Assembly: GCA_963836015.1 (NCBI GenBank)
Contig: CAWIIF010000002.1
Span: 806,001 to 870,000 of the forward strand
Length of the DNA: 64,000 bases
From: CAWCDJ01 sp963836015
GTDB taxonomy: Bacteria > Acidobacteriota > Terriglobia > Bryobacterales > Bryobacteraceae
Reading direction: 5' to 3'
Positions 24,098 through 32,083 of the stretch are shown piece by piece; within the stretch, counting starts at the first letter, position 1, and the number at the start of each line of letters is the position of its first letter. The translations under genes and the position numbers were made by a program. The notes below the pieces were generated by a model, which made no database searches, was not told the origin of the DNA, and saw only the letters and a program-made list of their open reading frames with translations.

Positions 24098-25420
24098 GGC
24101 TGCGCGGCCGTCCGGTGGTACATCTCCAAGCCCAGTGCCCAGCGCCGCTGAAAGCCCTTCCAATAGCGGCTGCCGCTGGCATCCACTCCGGTGCTGAAGG
24201 CGGCTCCGGGCGGACGCCCGGGGGGCAGTATCCACTTCCCGTCGTTCGATCGCTCGGGGACGTCCAGATACTCGCGGCGGGCCTCGTCGCCCTTCAGGTA
24301 CAGATCGAGAAACGCCGTGACGAAGTGCTGGTTGATGGCGCCGATGCGCTCTTTGCGCCAGACCGGCTCATCGAAGAAGGCGCGCGCCGTGAAATTGCCC
24401 ATCGCTTCGGGCGGCGGAGGATTGCCGCCTACGTTGTGCCGGGCGTTTTCGTAAACCAGCATGTAGCGGTTCGAGTGGACCGCACCTTCGAAAGCCCGCC
24501 TGACTCCCTGTTCGTATCCGGAGACGTCATCCTGGTCGCCCACGATGAACAGGCTGGGAATGTGGATTCCGGCGAGTCCCTGCGCATCCCAGTTGTTATT
24601 GGGCGGCTGCTCCCCCCAGGGCGAGATGGCCACTACGGCCTTGAGCGCATCTCGCCGGCGGCCCTCGAATTTCGGATTCCCGGCCATCCAGGCATCCAGG
24701 TAGCCGCCGCGCACCAAGTCGAGCCGCCGAGCCCTCTTTGCTGTAGCCCGCACCCGCGCTGGCGAGAGCGCCGTATCCGCCCATCGAGTAACCGACGATG
24801 GCGACCCGCGACGGATCCATCAGGCCGCTCAGGAAACTCGCCGCATCGCGCGACCGGTCCGAGAGCGCGTCGATGGTGAACCACTGGTCCGCCGCGCGGT
24901 TGAGCAGCGTGCTCGAAAAATCGCGGACCTCGCCGAACACCGAATCGGTATGGTCGATGGCCGCCACCACGTAGCCTTTGCTGGCGAGGTTCTCCGTCAG
25001 GTACGAGAGGAACGTGCGCGACCCCGGATATCCGTGCGACACCACCACCAGCGGAAAGGACTGGCCGCGCGCCGGCGCCGCGTCGCGCACGGCCCGGCCC
25101 TCGAAGCGGAACGCGGCCGGAACACCGGGCGCCGGAACCGGCATGGCGCTCTCGTAGACCACCTTCTCCACCGTCCCGGGAGGCAGCGCCGCCGGATACC
25201 AGACCTCGACCTTCAGCGGGCGGTCATAGACCGGAGCCTTTCCGGTCTGCGCGTCGAAATGCAGGATGTCGATCTGGCCGGGGTTGACCAGGTCCAGGGT
25301 GCGGACCCCGACTTTCCAGGGTCCGCGGCGCGCCAACTCGGGGGCGTCGCCAGGGTCGTCCTGGGCGAAGATCATTCCGCACACCAGGGCAGGTAGAGCG
25401 ATGAGGAGAAGCATTCGCAT
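24094..25420 (-). pseudogene. Secreted alpha/beta hydrolase (PAF-acetylhydrolase/dienelactone-hydrolase-like), reading frame broken
   Basis: The N-terminal part starts at 25420 with a signal peptide (MRMLLLIALPALVCGMIFAQ) and runs through VVVSHGYPGSRTFLSYLTE and the nucleophile motif VAIVGYSMGGYGALA. Near 24725-24745 the frame must move by +1 to continue as RRLDLVRGGYLDAWMAG, then HIPSLFIVGDQDDVSG (acid) and YENARHNVGG (histidine), to the stop at 24094. Together the halves make one hydrolase of about 440 residues with a full triad. The break lies in a GC-rich stretch and is equally well explained by one inserted base in the consensus. It sits two bases after the TauE-like gene on the same strand. 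Substrate unknown. Confidence 0.75.
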
Positions 25421-25422
25421 AT

Positions 25423-26202
25423 TCAGCCTATTCGGAAAGTGCGGATGAACATCACAACCGAGATCGTGAACCCGACGGTGATGACGAATCGACGCACCGC
25501 GGTCCGCCCGATCCGCCGCGCCACGCCGGCCGCGCCGTAGCCGCCGGCGACCGCGGCGAGCGCCATGGGCAGGACGTAAGGCCAGTAGATCATGCCGGCC
25601 CAGATGAACAGGATCGCCGCCACTCCGTTGATGCACAGCGAAAACAGGCTGGTCAACGCGTTCATCTGGAGAATGTCGGTCATGCCGAGGATGCCCAGCC
25701 CGGAAAGCATCATGATACTCACCCCGGCGCCGAAATATCCTCCGTAGACGGCCACCGCCAACTGCAGCAGCAGGGCGCCCGGCAGCCACACCCGGTGTGC
25801 GTGCCCGGTCCGCTCCTTCAGCCTCTTCTGAATCGGGCCCTGCACAGTGAACAGAATGGTAGCGAAGAGGATCAGGAACGGCACCAGGCGGTCGAAGAGG
25901 GCGGGCGGCGTGAGGCGCAGCAGCATCGCGCCGATGCCGCCGCCGAGCAGGCTCGAAAAACAGAGGGTCCGCATGCGGGGATCGGTCTGGCCGAGTTCGC
26001 GCCGGAAGCCCCAGATACTCCCCAGCGACCCCGGCCATATGGCCACGGTGCTGGTCGCGTTCGCGATCACCGAAGGCAAGCCGAGCCAGACCAGGGTGGG
26101 AAACGAAATGAGCGTGCCGCCGCCCGCCACGGAATTAATAGCGCCCGCCAGGAACGCCGCGGCGCAGGCTGCCGCAATATGGATAGGGTCCGCCGGGGCC
26201 AT
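25423..26202 (-). CDS. TauE/SafE-family membrane permease (sulfite exporter-like)
   Basis: 259 residues, about eight membrane helices. The family repeats are visible: HIAAACAAAFLAGAINSVAGGG in the first half and VAVYGGYFGAGVSIMMLSGLG in the second, the two inverted GGGxxxxP/YGGYFGAG motifs of TauE/SafE (DUF81) proteins. Members export or import sulfite, sulfoacetate or other small organosulfur anions. It lies 16 bases after the vgrG tail and two bases before the hydrolase gene, so the three may be one transcript, although no functional link is obvious. The sulfite oxidase genes at 39.6-41 kb are on the same strand but distant. Confidence 0.9.
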   Translation of the reverse strand: MAPADPIHIAAACAAAFLAGAINSVAGGGTLISFPTLVWLGLPSVIANATSTVAIWPGSLGSIWGFRRELGQTDPRMRTLCFSSLLGGGIGAMLLRLTPPALFDRLVPFLILFATILFTVQGPIQKRLKERTGHAHRVWLPGALLLQLAVAVYGGYFGAGVSIMMLSGLGILGMTDILQMNALTSLFSLCINGVAAILFIWAGMIYWPYVLPMALAAVAGGYGAAGVARRIGRTAVRRFVITVGFTISVVMFIRTFRIG

Positions 26203-26218
26203 CGCACCATCTTAGCGT

Positions 26219-26413
26219 TTACTTCGGCTGCCAGGCCTCTTCATCGAGATTCGGAAACGTGACCTTGCAGGTCCCGGGATCGATGTTGTCCACGCGAGCC
26301 CGGCCCTTCTCGTCGAGCGTACCATCCGCCACCGTCGAGCCATCGGGAAGCGTGATGCTGTAAGCCTCACCCGGGACCGGATTGCCGTCCTCATCCAGAT
26401 AACTCAATCTCGA
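26219..26413 (-). pseudogene. C-terminal adaptor tail of VgrG, displaced into another frame
   Basis: Directly after the VgrG frame ends (…VHWIEIELSG, stop), the neighbouring frame continues with YLDEDGNPVPGEAYSITLP, then DGTLDEKGRARVDNIDPG and VTFPNLDEEAW. This is a transthyretin-like tail commonly fused to VgrG after HWIEIEL in related bacteria. A +1 shift at about 26400-26410 restores the fusion. In VgrG proteins such tails bind effectors or adaptors. Whether the break is real or one extra base in the consensus cannot be told here. Confidence 0.7.
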
Positions 26414-28514
26414 TCCAATGCACTTTTGTCTTATTCTCGGGGGAGTTGGGGTTGTGCGTCGGTGAGTTGGATCGTAAGGCGAACATCCCGGCGCCGGGCT
26501 CGGGCGCGCCCGAGACGGGTGACGCCATTGCACCCGGGCGGGCATCATCGGCCGCCGGTGGAGCCGTGGGCAGGAGGGGCTGGACGAGCGAGCCTGCAGA
26601 CGCCGCGAGCGCCGCTCCAGCGCTGTTGATCTGCACTGCCGGCAAACCCTGGATCGCGACACCCGACGCGTCGATCGTGATGAAGTTGCCGCCGACTTTC
26701 AGAGTGATGCCGGCGGTGGCCTCGAGAACGATCTGGGACGCTTTCACATACTGGGTCTGGGTTACCTGGCAGCTATGGCCGGCCTTGTACTCTTCCATGA
26801 CATCTCCGGTCACGCTCACCGAGCGGGATCCGGCGATGCTGATGGCAACCTTTCCCTCCACCTTGAGATGGTGGTCGCGGCCGATCTTCTCGATCCGGTC
26901 GCGCGCGATGTCGCCGTGGCTGTCACGCTTTACCTGTTCCAGCGTGTCTCTCTCTACGGCAAGACTCCGGTCGCGGCCGATCGACTCTCTTCGATCGTTC
27001 TTCACTCGAATATCGAGGTCCTTTTCGCCGTGAACAAAGACCTGTTCGCTGCCTTTCCTGTCCTCGAACCGGATCTCGTTAAATCCGCCGCCGCCTTTCG
27101 AACTCATGGATTTGACGGCGCTCTTGGTCTGCTCATCCGGCAGGGCGTAAGGCGGCATCTGGTTCGCGTTGTAGACACTGCCGGTGACGATCGGACAGTC
27201 CGGGTCGCCCTCGAGAAAGCTGACGACGACCTCCTGGCCGATTCGCGGCACGTGGATCATCCCCCATTGCTTTCCGGCCCAGCCATGCGCAACCCGAATC
27301 CAGCAGGAGCTGTTTTGATCGCTGCGACCCTGGCGATCCCAGAAGAACTGTACCTTGACCCGGCCGTACAGGTCCGTCCAGATCTCTTCACCGGAAAGCC
27401 CCACGACGACAGCAGTCTGCGTACCGTGAATGACCGGTTTAGGGGTTACCCGCTGAGGACGATAGGCGACGGAGGAGGGGATGGCCTCAAACCGGTTCTC
27501 ATAATGGAACGGGTCTCCCCCACCGGACCGGTAACTAGTGTTTCGCGCGTGGTGTTCCAAATCGGTCAGCGTATACTCGGTGTTGCTCGCATCCCGGAAG
27601 TAATCGGTCAGGGTAAACTTGTAACCGCACTCGAAACCCATGCAGTTGCTGGCGCCGCGAACCGTGGCGCGGACAGCCTCTCTTTCCTCAAGCCGGAGCC
27701 TGGCATACCGGGAGCCGTCGTCTTTCGTCTTGTACTTCCCGGGATAGTCGTAGTCTTCGCCTGTCTGGCCGCCGGCCAGCGTGGCAAACAGACTGGTGCG
27801 CGGCTTTTCGAAATCATAGTCGGCGAGCGATGCCGTTCCGGTGTAGGTGCGGAATTCGGTCTCGAGTGTAACGACCGTGTCCTCGGGCTGCGTGGACCCG
27901 GTGGTCGCCAGGTACCGCGCATGCGGCTGGTTGGGGCACCGCGCGAATGCGGACGAGGCATTCGCCAGAACCATCGTGTGCTTCTCACTGCTCTGCTGAA
28001 AGAAATAGAAGATACCCTCATGTTCGAGCAGGCGGGAGACGAAGTCGAAGTCGCTTTCGCGATACTGGACGGTATAGTCCCGCCGCGGAAAAGAGCCCTC
28101 GAGCTTCAGTTGATAATCCGAAAAGCCCCGGCTCCGGAACACCTGCTCCACGATTTCGGGCACGGTCTGGTTCTGAAAAATCCGGCAGTCGGAGAAATGG
28201 TGAAGGAACCAGAACCACGGAACCATTTCCATCTCGTAGGCAGCCATGCCATCCTCGCCGCATTCGAGAAGTTTGATGCGGTTGATGTGTCCGTGGATGT
28301 GGCGCTCCGTTTCCTCCTTCAGGTTCAACGACAGGACCGCGGGTTGTGTCAGCAGCGCCTCCATGTCGATGTTGGGATCGGGCGACAGAAGCCGCATGAT
28401 GAAACGGTACGGTTGCGACACACGCTCGCAGCCGTCGAAACGGTCGAGCAGAAGGGCATCGTCGCCAAGCGTGGTCTTGAGACGGAACGGTCGATCGATT
28501 TGAGTGGCAAGCAC
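26391..28514 (-). CDS. vgrG: Type VI secretion spike protein VgrG
   Basis: About 707 residues from the GTG at 28514, which is preceded by GGAAGA at good distance and gives the standard N terminus (LATQIDRPFRLKTTLGDDALLL). A GTG at 28571 would add 19 residues. Domains in order: gp27-like base (about 10-370, with YTVQYRESDFDFVSRLLEHEG), an OB-fold gp5-like part (GRVKVQFFWDRQG...GWAGKQWGMIHVPRIGQEVVV), then the beta-helix needle (GKVAISIAGSRSVSVTGDVM, GGNFITIDASGV). It should form the puncturing tip of a T6SS tube. No other T6SS structural gene is in the window, so this is an orphan vgrG island. The frame stops just before an effector-binding tail. Confidence 0.93.
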   Translation of the reverse strand: MLATQIDRPFRLKTTLGDDALLLDRFDGCERVSQPYRFIMRLLSPDPNIDMEALLTQPAVLSLNLKEETERHIHGHINRIKLLECGEDGMAAYEMEMVPWFWFLHHFSDCRIFQNQTVPEIVEQVFRSRGFSDYQLKLEGSFPRRDYTVQYRESDFDFVSRLLEHEGIFYFFQQSSEKHTMVLANASSAFARCPNQPHARYLATTGSTQPEDTVVTLETEFRTYTGTASLADYDFEKPRTSLFATLAGGQTGEDYDYPGKYKTKDDGSRYARLRLEEREAVRATVRGASNCMGFECGYKFTLTDYFRDASNTEYTLTDLEHHARNTSYRSGGGDPFHYENRFEAIPSSVAYRPQRVTPKPVIHGTQTAVVVGLSGEEIWTDLYGRVKVQFFWDRQGRSDQNSSCWIRVAHGWAGKQWGMIHVPRIGQEVVVSFLEGDPDCPIVTGSVYNANQMPPYALPDEQTKSAVKSMSSKGGGGFNEIRFEDRKGSEQVFVHGEKDLDIRVKNDRRESIGRDRSLAVERDTLEQVKRDSHGDIARDRIEKIGRDHHLKVEGKVAISIAGSRSVSVTGDVMEEYKAGHSCQVTQTQYVKASQIVLEATAGITLKVGGNFITIDASGVAIQGLPAVQINSAGAALAASAGSLVQPLLPTAPPAADDARPGAMASPVSGAPEPGAGMFALRSNSPTHNPNSPENKTKVHWIEIELSG

Positions 28515-28635
28515 CTGGTTCTTCCGTCGAGTGGTATTAAAGAGTGAGCAATAACTTCCGGCCAGGGACACTAATATAGTGCGCCGCGACTAATACGTAG
28601 CCTGATCTCACAAAAGGCAAATCAGGGTCGCTGCC

Positions 28636-29130
28636 TTGCACCACATTCCGTTACCCGGCGATATTTGCGGCGCACTACACTCGCTCCTACCCGAACATGC
28701 GTATTTTTCAGTGTGCCGGAATAAAGAGCCGGCGGAATTTTACGCGAGTAACTTCAGTCGTGACGCCGCACTCCGAACGTGCTCTTGCCCGGCGATCGGG
28801 TTCATATCCCCGATAAGGCCGCCACCGGCCAGCTGACCTCAGGCGCTGCAGCAGGTCTTCACTCTCGACCTTGAGGGCTTGGCCCGATCACCGAGACCGT
28901 CGGAATACAGAAACACCTCCGCAACCTCGGCTTCCGCTGCGATACGACCGGTGAGATGGACGACGCGCTTCGAAGGGCCTTGACCCCGTCACATGCGACG
29001 CAGAAAACCAAAATCTGGGCCGATGGAAAACTGGAGATGGAGGGCGAGCGCGTCCGTCTGGTCCTGGACGGCGAGCACATCCTCCCGGCGAAGGGATGGG
29101 TGGAGAACCGGCACGGCACCCTTTCTTCGG
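28636..29130 (+). pseudogene. Fossil of a LysM / peptidoglycan-binding-domain protein of T6SS islands
   Basis: Divergent from vgrG. In one frame LHHIPLPGDICGALHS...SNFSRDAAL recalls a decayed LysM start. In the next frame RRTPNVLLPGDRVHIPDK is a clear end of a LysM domain. After an internal deletion and a TGA at 28872-28874 the same frame resumes with GPITETVGIQKHLRNLGFRCD and DDALRRAL, the pattern of a PG-binding domain. T6SS-linked proteins with exactly this order (LysM, spacer, PG-binding) are common near vgrG. At least one frameshift, one stop and a large internal loss make it non-functional. A remaining open stretch to about 29130 is not recognised. Local base composition is AT-richer at the 5' end. 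Confidence 0.6.
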
Positions 29131-29193
29131 AGACAGGCTCCAGCGAGGGAATAGCCATCAGAGGTGGCGGCAATGCGCTAGAATCGGCACGTC

Positions 29194-30633
29194 ATGATGC
29201 CGCAGGCGCTATCCATCCGGGGCCGGCTCGACCAACTGCTCCACATCGACCAGGCCACAAAACCTCAGGTTTACATGCAGGTCTTTGAAGGGGCCGACCT
29301 GGCAAATCTGAACTACTGGCTGGAGCTTTCGTTCTCCGCCGGGATTGCGACGTTGGGGCTCGTGCTCAACAGCCCGGCGGTGGTAATCGGGGCCATGCTG
29401 ATTTCGCCTCTGATCGGCCCGATTATCGGCGCCGGCCTGGCTCTTGCGGCAGCCGACCTTTACCTGGGAATCAAGTCCTTCCTCAACCTTCTTGCCAGCA
29501 TTGCGGCGGCGATACTGATATCGGCGCTGGTGGTCTGGCTGCTCCCGCTGCACAATCCGACCACCGAGATACTCAGCCGGACGCGGCCCAATCTTCTCGA
29601 CCTCGGAGTAGCCCTGCTGTCCGGACTGGCCGGCGCGTTGCTGGCGTTCCGCGGCGCGGCCGGGAAAAGCTCGGGAGCACTGCCGGGCGTGGCGATCGCG
29701 GTCGCTTTGATGCCGCCGCTGTGCGCCACGGGCTTCGGATTCGGAAGCGGCTTTCAATGGGACATCATCACCGGCGCTGGCCTGCTCTTCCTCACGAACC
29801 TGGCCGCCATTGTCGCCACCGCCTTCTTTGTCTTCCTCGCGGTTCGCATGGACGCGCACGACGTGAGACAGAGTATCGACCTGCTGGTGCTCGAGCGGGC
29901 CCCCAAGGACACGCTATACCGTATCATCCGGCAGACGCGTCTTTCCGGTTCGTTCGGCGATATCGGGAAGCTGCGGTGGCGGGTGCTGATGCTGCTGTCG
30001 GTGCTGGCGGTGCTCTTCGTGCCGCTAAAGCAAGGCCTGGTTCAGGTACGCCGGGAGGCGGTGGCGCGGGCCGCCGTCAACGATGCGCTGCACCGCGTCG
30101 CGCCTTCGGACAGTATCGTCGCCCAGCAGGTGAATGTGGGGAACGGGCTCGACCCGATCCGCGTGTTCCTGACGGTCACGGGGCCGGTCGACGCCGCCAA
30201 AGTCTCCGAAGGCGAGCGTATCATTCTGCGGCGCACCGGGCGCGAGGCGCACCTCTCCGTCAGGCAGGTGGCGGACCAGGCCGAACTGGCGCGCCTGCGC
30301 GCCGGCCTGGAGACGCCCGCTCCGCCGCCCCCGGTGGTTGAGACCCTTCAGGGGATCCGGGCGGATGTGGTCAAACGGTTGGACGCTGCCATCCACGAGG
30401 TCTGGCCGGAGGATCTGCCGCTCGCAAATTATGAGCTGGGCTTCGCTCCCGACGGAGTGGCCGTTCGCCTCCAATACCAGTCCCTAAAGCCGCTGCCTGA
30501 TACCGCGCTGGAAATTCTGACGCGCAGCCTCGAAAACCGCTTGGGCGTCAAGCCCATCCGGCTGATTGCGGAGAGAATCTCTCCTCCGAAACCGGCGAGG
30601 ACCGTTGCCAAGTCACGGCGTAAAACGCCCTGA
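29194..30633 (+). CDS. DUF389-family membrane protein
   Basis: 479 residues. The conserved DUF389 core is LNYWLELSFSAGIATLGLVLNSPAVVIGAMLISPLIGPIIG, here residues about 40-80, followed by further helices (SFLNLLASIAAAILISALVVWLL; GVAIAVALMPPLCATGFGFG; LLFLTNLAAIVATAFFVFLAV). It has about seven membrane segments. The C-terminal half (about 250-479) is soluble with a BON-like beta/alpha pattern. The biochemical role of DUF389 proteins is not known. Two adjacent ATGs (29194 and 29197) could serve as start; neither has a strong ribosome-binding site. The gene is single and convergent with the next minus-strand gene, with one base between the stops. Confidence 0.88.
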   Translation: MMPQALSIRGRLDQLLHIDQATKPQVYMQVFEGADLANLNYWLELSFSAGIATLGLVLNSPAVVIGAMLISPLIGPIIGAGLALAAADLYLGIKSFLNLLASIAAAILISALVVWLLPLHNPTTEILSRTRPNLLDLGVALLSGLAGALLAFRGAAGKSSGALPGVAIAVALMPPLCATGFGFGSGFQWDIITGAGLLFLTNLAAIVATAFFVFLAVRMDAHDVRQSIDLLVLERAPKDTLYRIIRQTRLSGSFGDIGKLRWRVLMLLSVLAVLFVPLKQGLVQVRREAVARAAVNDALHRVAPSDSIVAQQVNVGNGLDPIRVFLTVTGPVDAAKVSEGERIILRRTGREAHLSVRQVADQAELARLRAGLETPAPPPPVVETLQGIRADVVKRLDAAIHEVWPEDLPLANYELGFAPDGVAVRLQYQSLKPLPDTALEILTRSLENRLGVKPIRLIAERISPPKPARTVAKSRRKTP

Positions 30634-30634
30634 T

Positions 30635-32041
30635 TCAAGCATGAGCCGGCGCATAGCCGAAGAGCCGGTGCTGTTCGATGAGCGCGGCCGCCGGGGCGGG
30701 CACGAAGTTGACCCAGGCCGGATCGCCGGATTGGATCATCTGCAGCACCTCGGCGGGACTGACGTGGAGCTGGGCAGCATCGAATTCCGAGATCGACACG
30801 ATGCGGCCATTCTCGAGCAGGTAGGCATACAGTTTCTGAAGCTTGGGATCGATCACGAGTTTATCGGACGTTTCCAGGTCTCCACCGGAAGAGACGGTCG
30901 GGTAAACAAACAGCTTGACCACTCCCTGGAACAGCCGCCCTAATCCTTCGAGTATCCCGCCCTGCAGCTCCTGGTAGTACTGTTCGTCGAAGATCGCGCG
31001 AAGCGTCGGAATCCCAACCGTCATGCCGATCCGGTTCTGCGTGTACTGGCGCAGATAGCCGGTCACACCGTCAAACCGCGTGTAGTTCGAAATGAGAACG
31101 GTCTTGTTCAACGCACCCAGGATTTCGGCCCGCGCGATAAAATCCTTGTGGTCGATTTTTTCCTCCGACATCAGGTTATTCAGCGTCATTTCCATGAGGA
31201 CCACCGGTTCCCCGTCCGCCAAGCTGCCCTCCTTTTGGAGTTGCCGCTTCGCCGCGTCCAACATGTCCAGCGTCACGTTCGTGACCGGACGGAAGCTGCC
31301 GCGCTCGATCAGCACGCGCCGGCCGTGCAGGATCTCGGAGGGCTGCACGACTTCGCCGGCGGCGGTGAACATGGCCGCATCCGTGAACCCGTTCTCCACC
31401 AGTTGCAGGCTCATCAGGCGGTGGTCCACGCCGTTGAACACCGGACCCGAGAACTTGATCATGTCGATCTCGACCCGGCGCCGGTCGAGCCCGTCCATCA
31501 GGCTGCGCACCAGGGCCGCGGGGTCCTGGTGCGACGTGAAGGCGCCGTAAATGAGGTTCACTCCCACGAGGCCCACGGCCTCCTGCCGGCTGGTGGTGAA
31601 CTTGTCCAGCAGTTCGATGTGGACGATCACTTCCGAAGGCTCGGCGTGGGGATGATCCTGGAAACGAACGCCCAGCCACCCGTGCCCCTCGGAGGCTCGC
31701 GACGAGCCGTGCGTCGCCATAGTGTCGGCAAAGACAAAGAAAGCGCTCTTATCGCCGCGGGCAGCGCCGAGCCTCTCGGCTAGCTGCCGGAATTCGGAAT
31801 CCAGCATGGCCTCCAGGCGTTCGCGGCTCACATAGTGGGTGGCCGCGCCATACAGGCCATCGCTGATTTCCTTGTCGTAGGCGGATATCGACTTGGCAAC
31901 GGTGCCGGAAGCCTTGCCCACGTGAAAGAACCACCGCACCACTTCCTGCCCTGCCCCGATTTCGGCAAACGTGCCGAACCTCTGCGCGTCCAGGTTGATC
32001 TGGAGAGCTTTCTCCTGAGCGCTGCGCGTTTCTCCGTTCAT
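30635..32041 (-). CDS. Conserved cytoplasmic protein of unknown function
   Basis: 468 residues from the ATG at 32041, which has a GGTGGG site just upstream; six more codons are open before it. No signal peptide or membrane segment. Distinct motifs include QINLDAQRFGTFAEIGAGQE, VGKASGTVAKSISAYDKEIS, GHGWLGVRFQDHP and VDHRLMSLQLVENGFTDAAM. From memory, closely similar proteins of this length occur in several phyla, often under unreliable names, and I do not trust any functional label for them. The high density of conserved-looking Gly/Asp/His residues suggests an enzyme. It follows the GH78 gene after 42 bases on the same strand and could be co-transcribed. Confidence 0.75.
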   Translation of the reverse strand: MNGETRSAQEKALQINLDAQRFGTFAEIGAGQEVVRWFFHVGKASGTVAKSISAYDKEISDGLYGAATHYVSRERLEAMLDSEFRQLAERLGAARGDKSAFFVFADTMATHGSSRASEGHGWLGVRFQDHPHAEPSEVIVHIELLDKFTTSRQEAVGLVGVNLIYGAFTSHQDPAALVRSLMDGLDRRRVEIDMIKFSGPVFNGVDHRLMSLQLVENGFTDAAMFTAAGEVVQPSEILHGRRVLIERGSFRPVTNVTLDMLDAAKRQLQKEGSLADGEPVVLMEMTLNNLMSEEKIDHKDFIARAEILGALNKTVLISNYTRFDGVTGYLRQYTQNRIGMTVGIPTLRAIFDEQYYQELQGGILEGLGRLFQGVVKLFVYPTVSSGGDLETSDKLVIDPKLQKLYAYLLENGRIVSISEFDAAQLHVSPAEVLQMIQSGDPAWVNFVPAPAAALIEQHRLFGYAPAHA

Positions 32042-32083
32042 CGCCCACCAGTCTCGCACTTCGCCGGGACGCGGGGCAATGAA

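Noticed and set aside
24720..26410. Programmed +1 frameshifting in the hydrolase and vgrG genes
   Set aside because: No slippery CUU/UCC-stop context of the prfB kind is visible, and two further breaks of the same type in the amidase make consensus errors more likely.
25423..28514. TauE-like protein and hydrolase as T6SS immunity-effector pair of vgrG
   Set aside because: The hydrolase has its own signal peptide and the TauE-like protein is a standard transporter; adjacency alone does not support an effector role.
26391..29130. A complete type VI secretion system
   Set aside because: Only vgrG and a decayed accessory gene are seen; no Tss sheath, tube, membrane-complex or ClpV gene is present.
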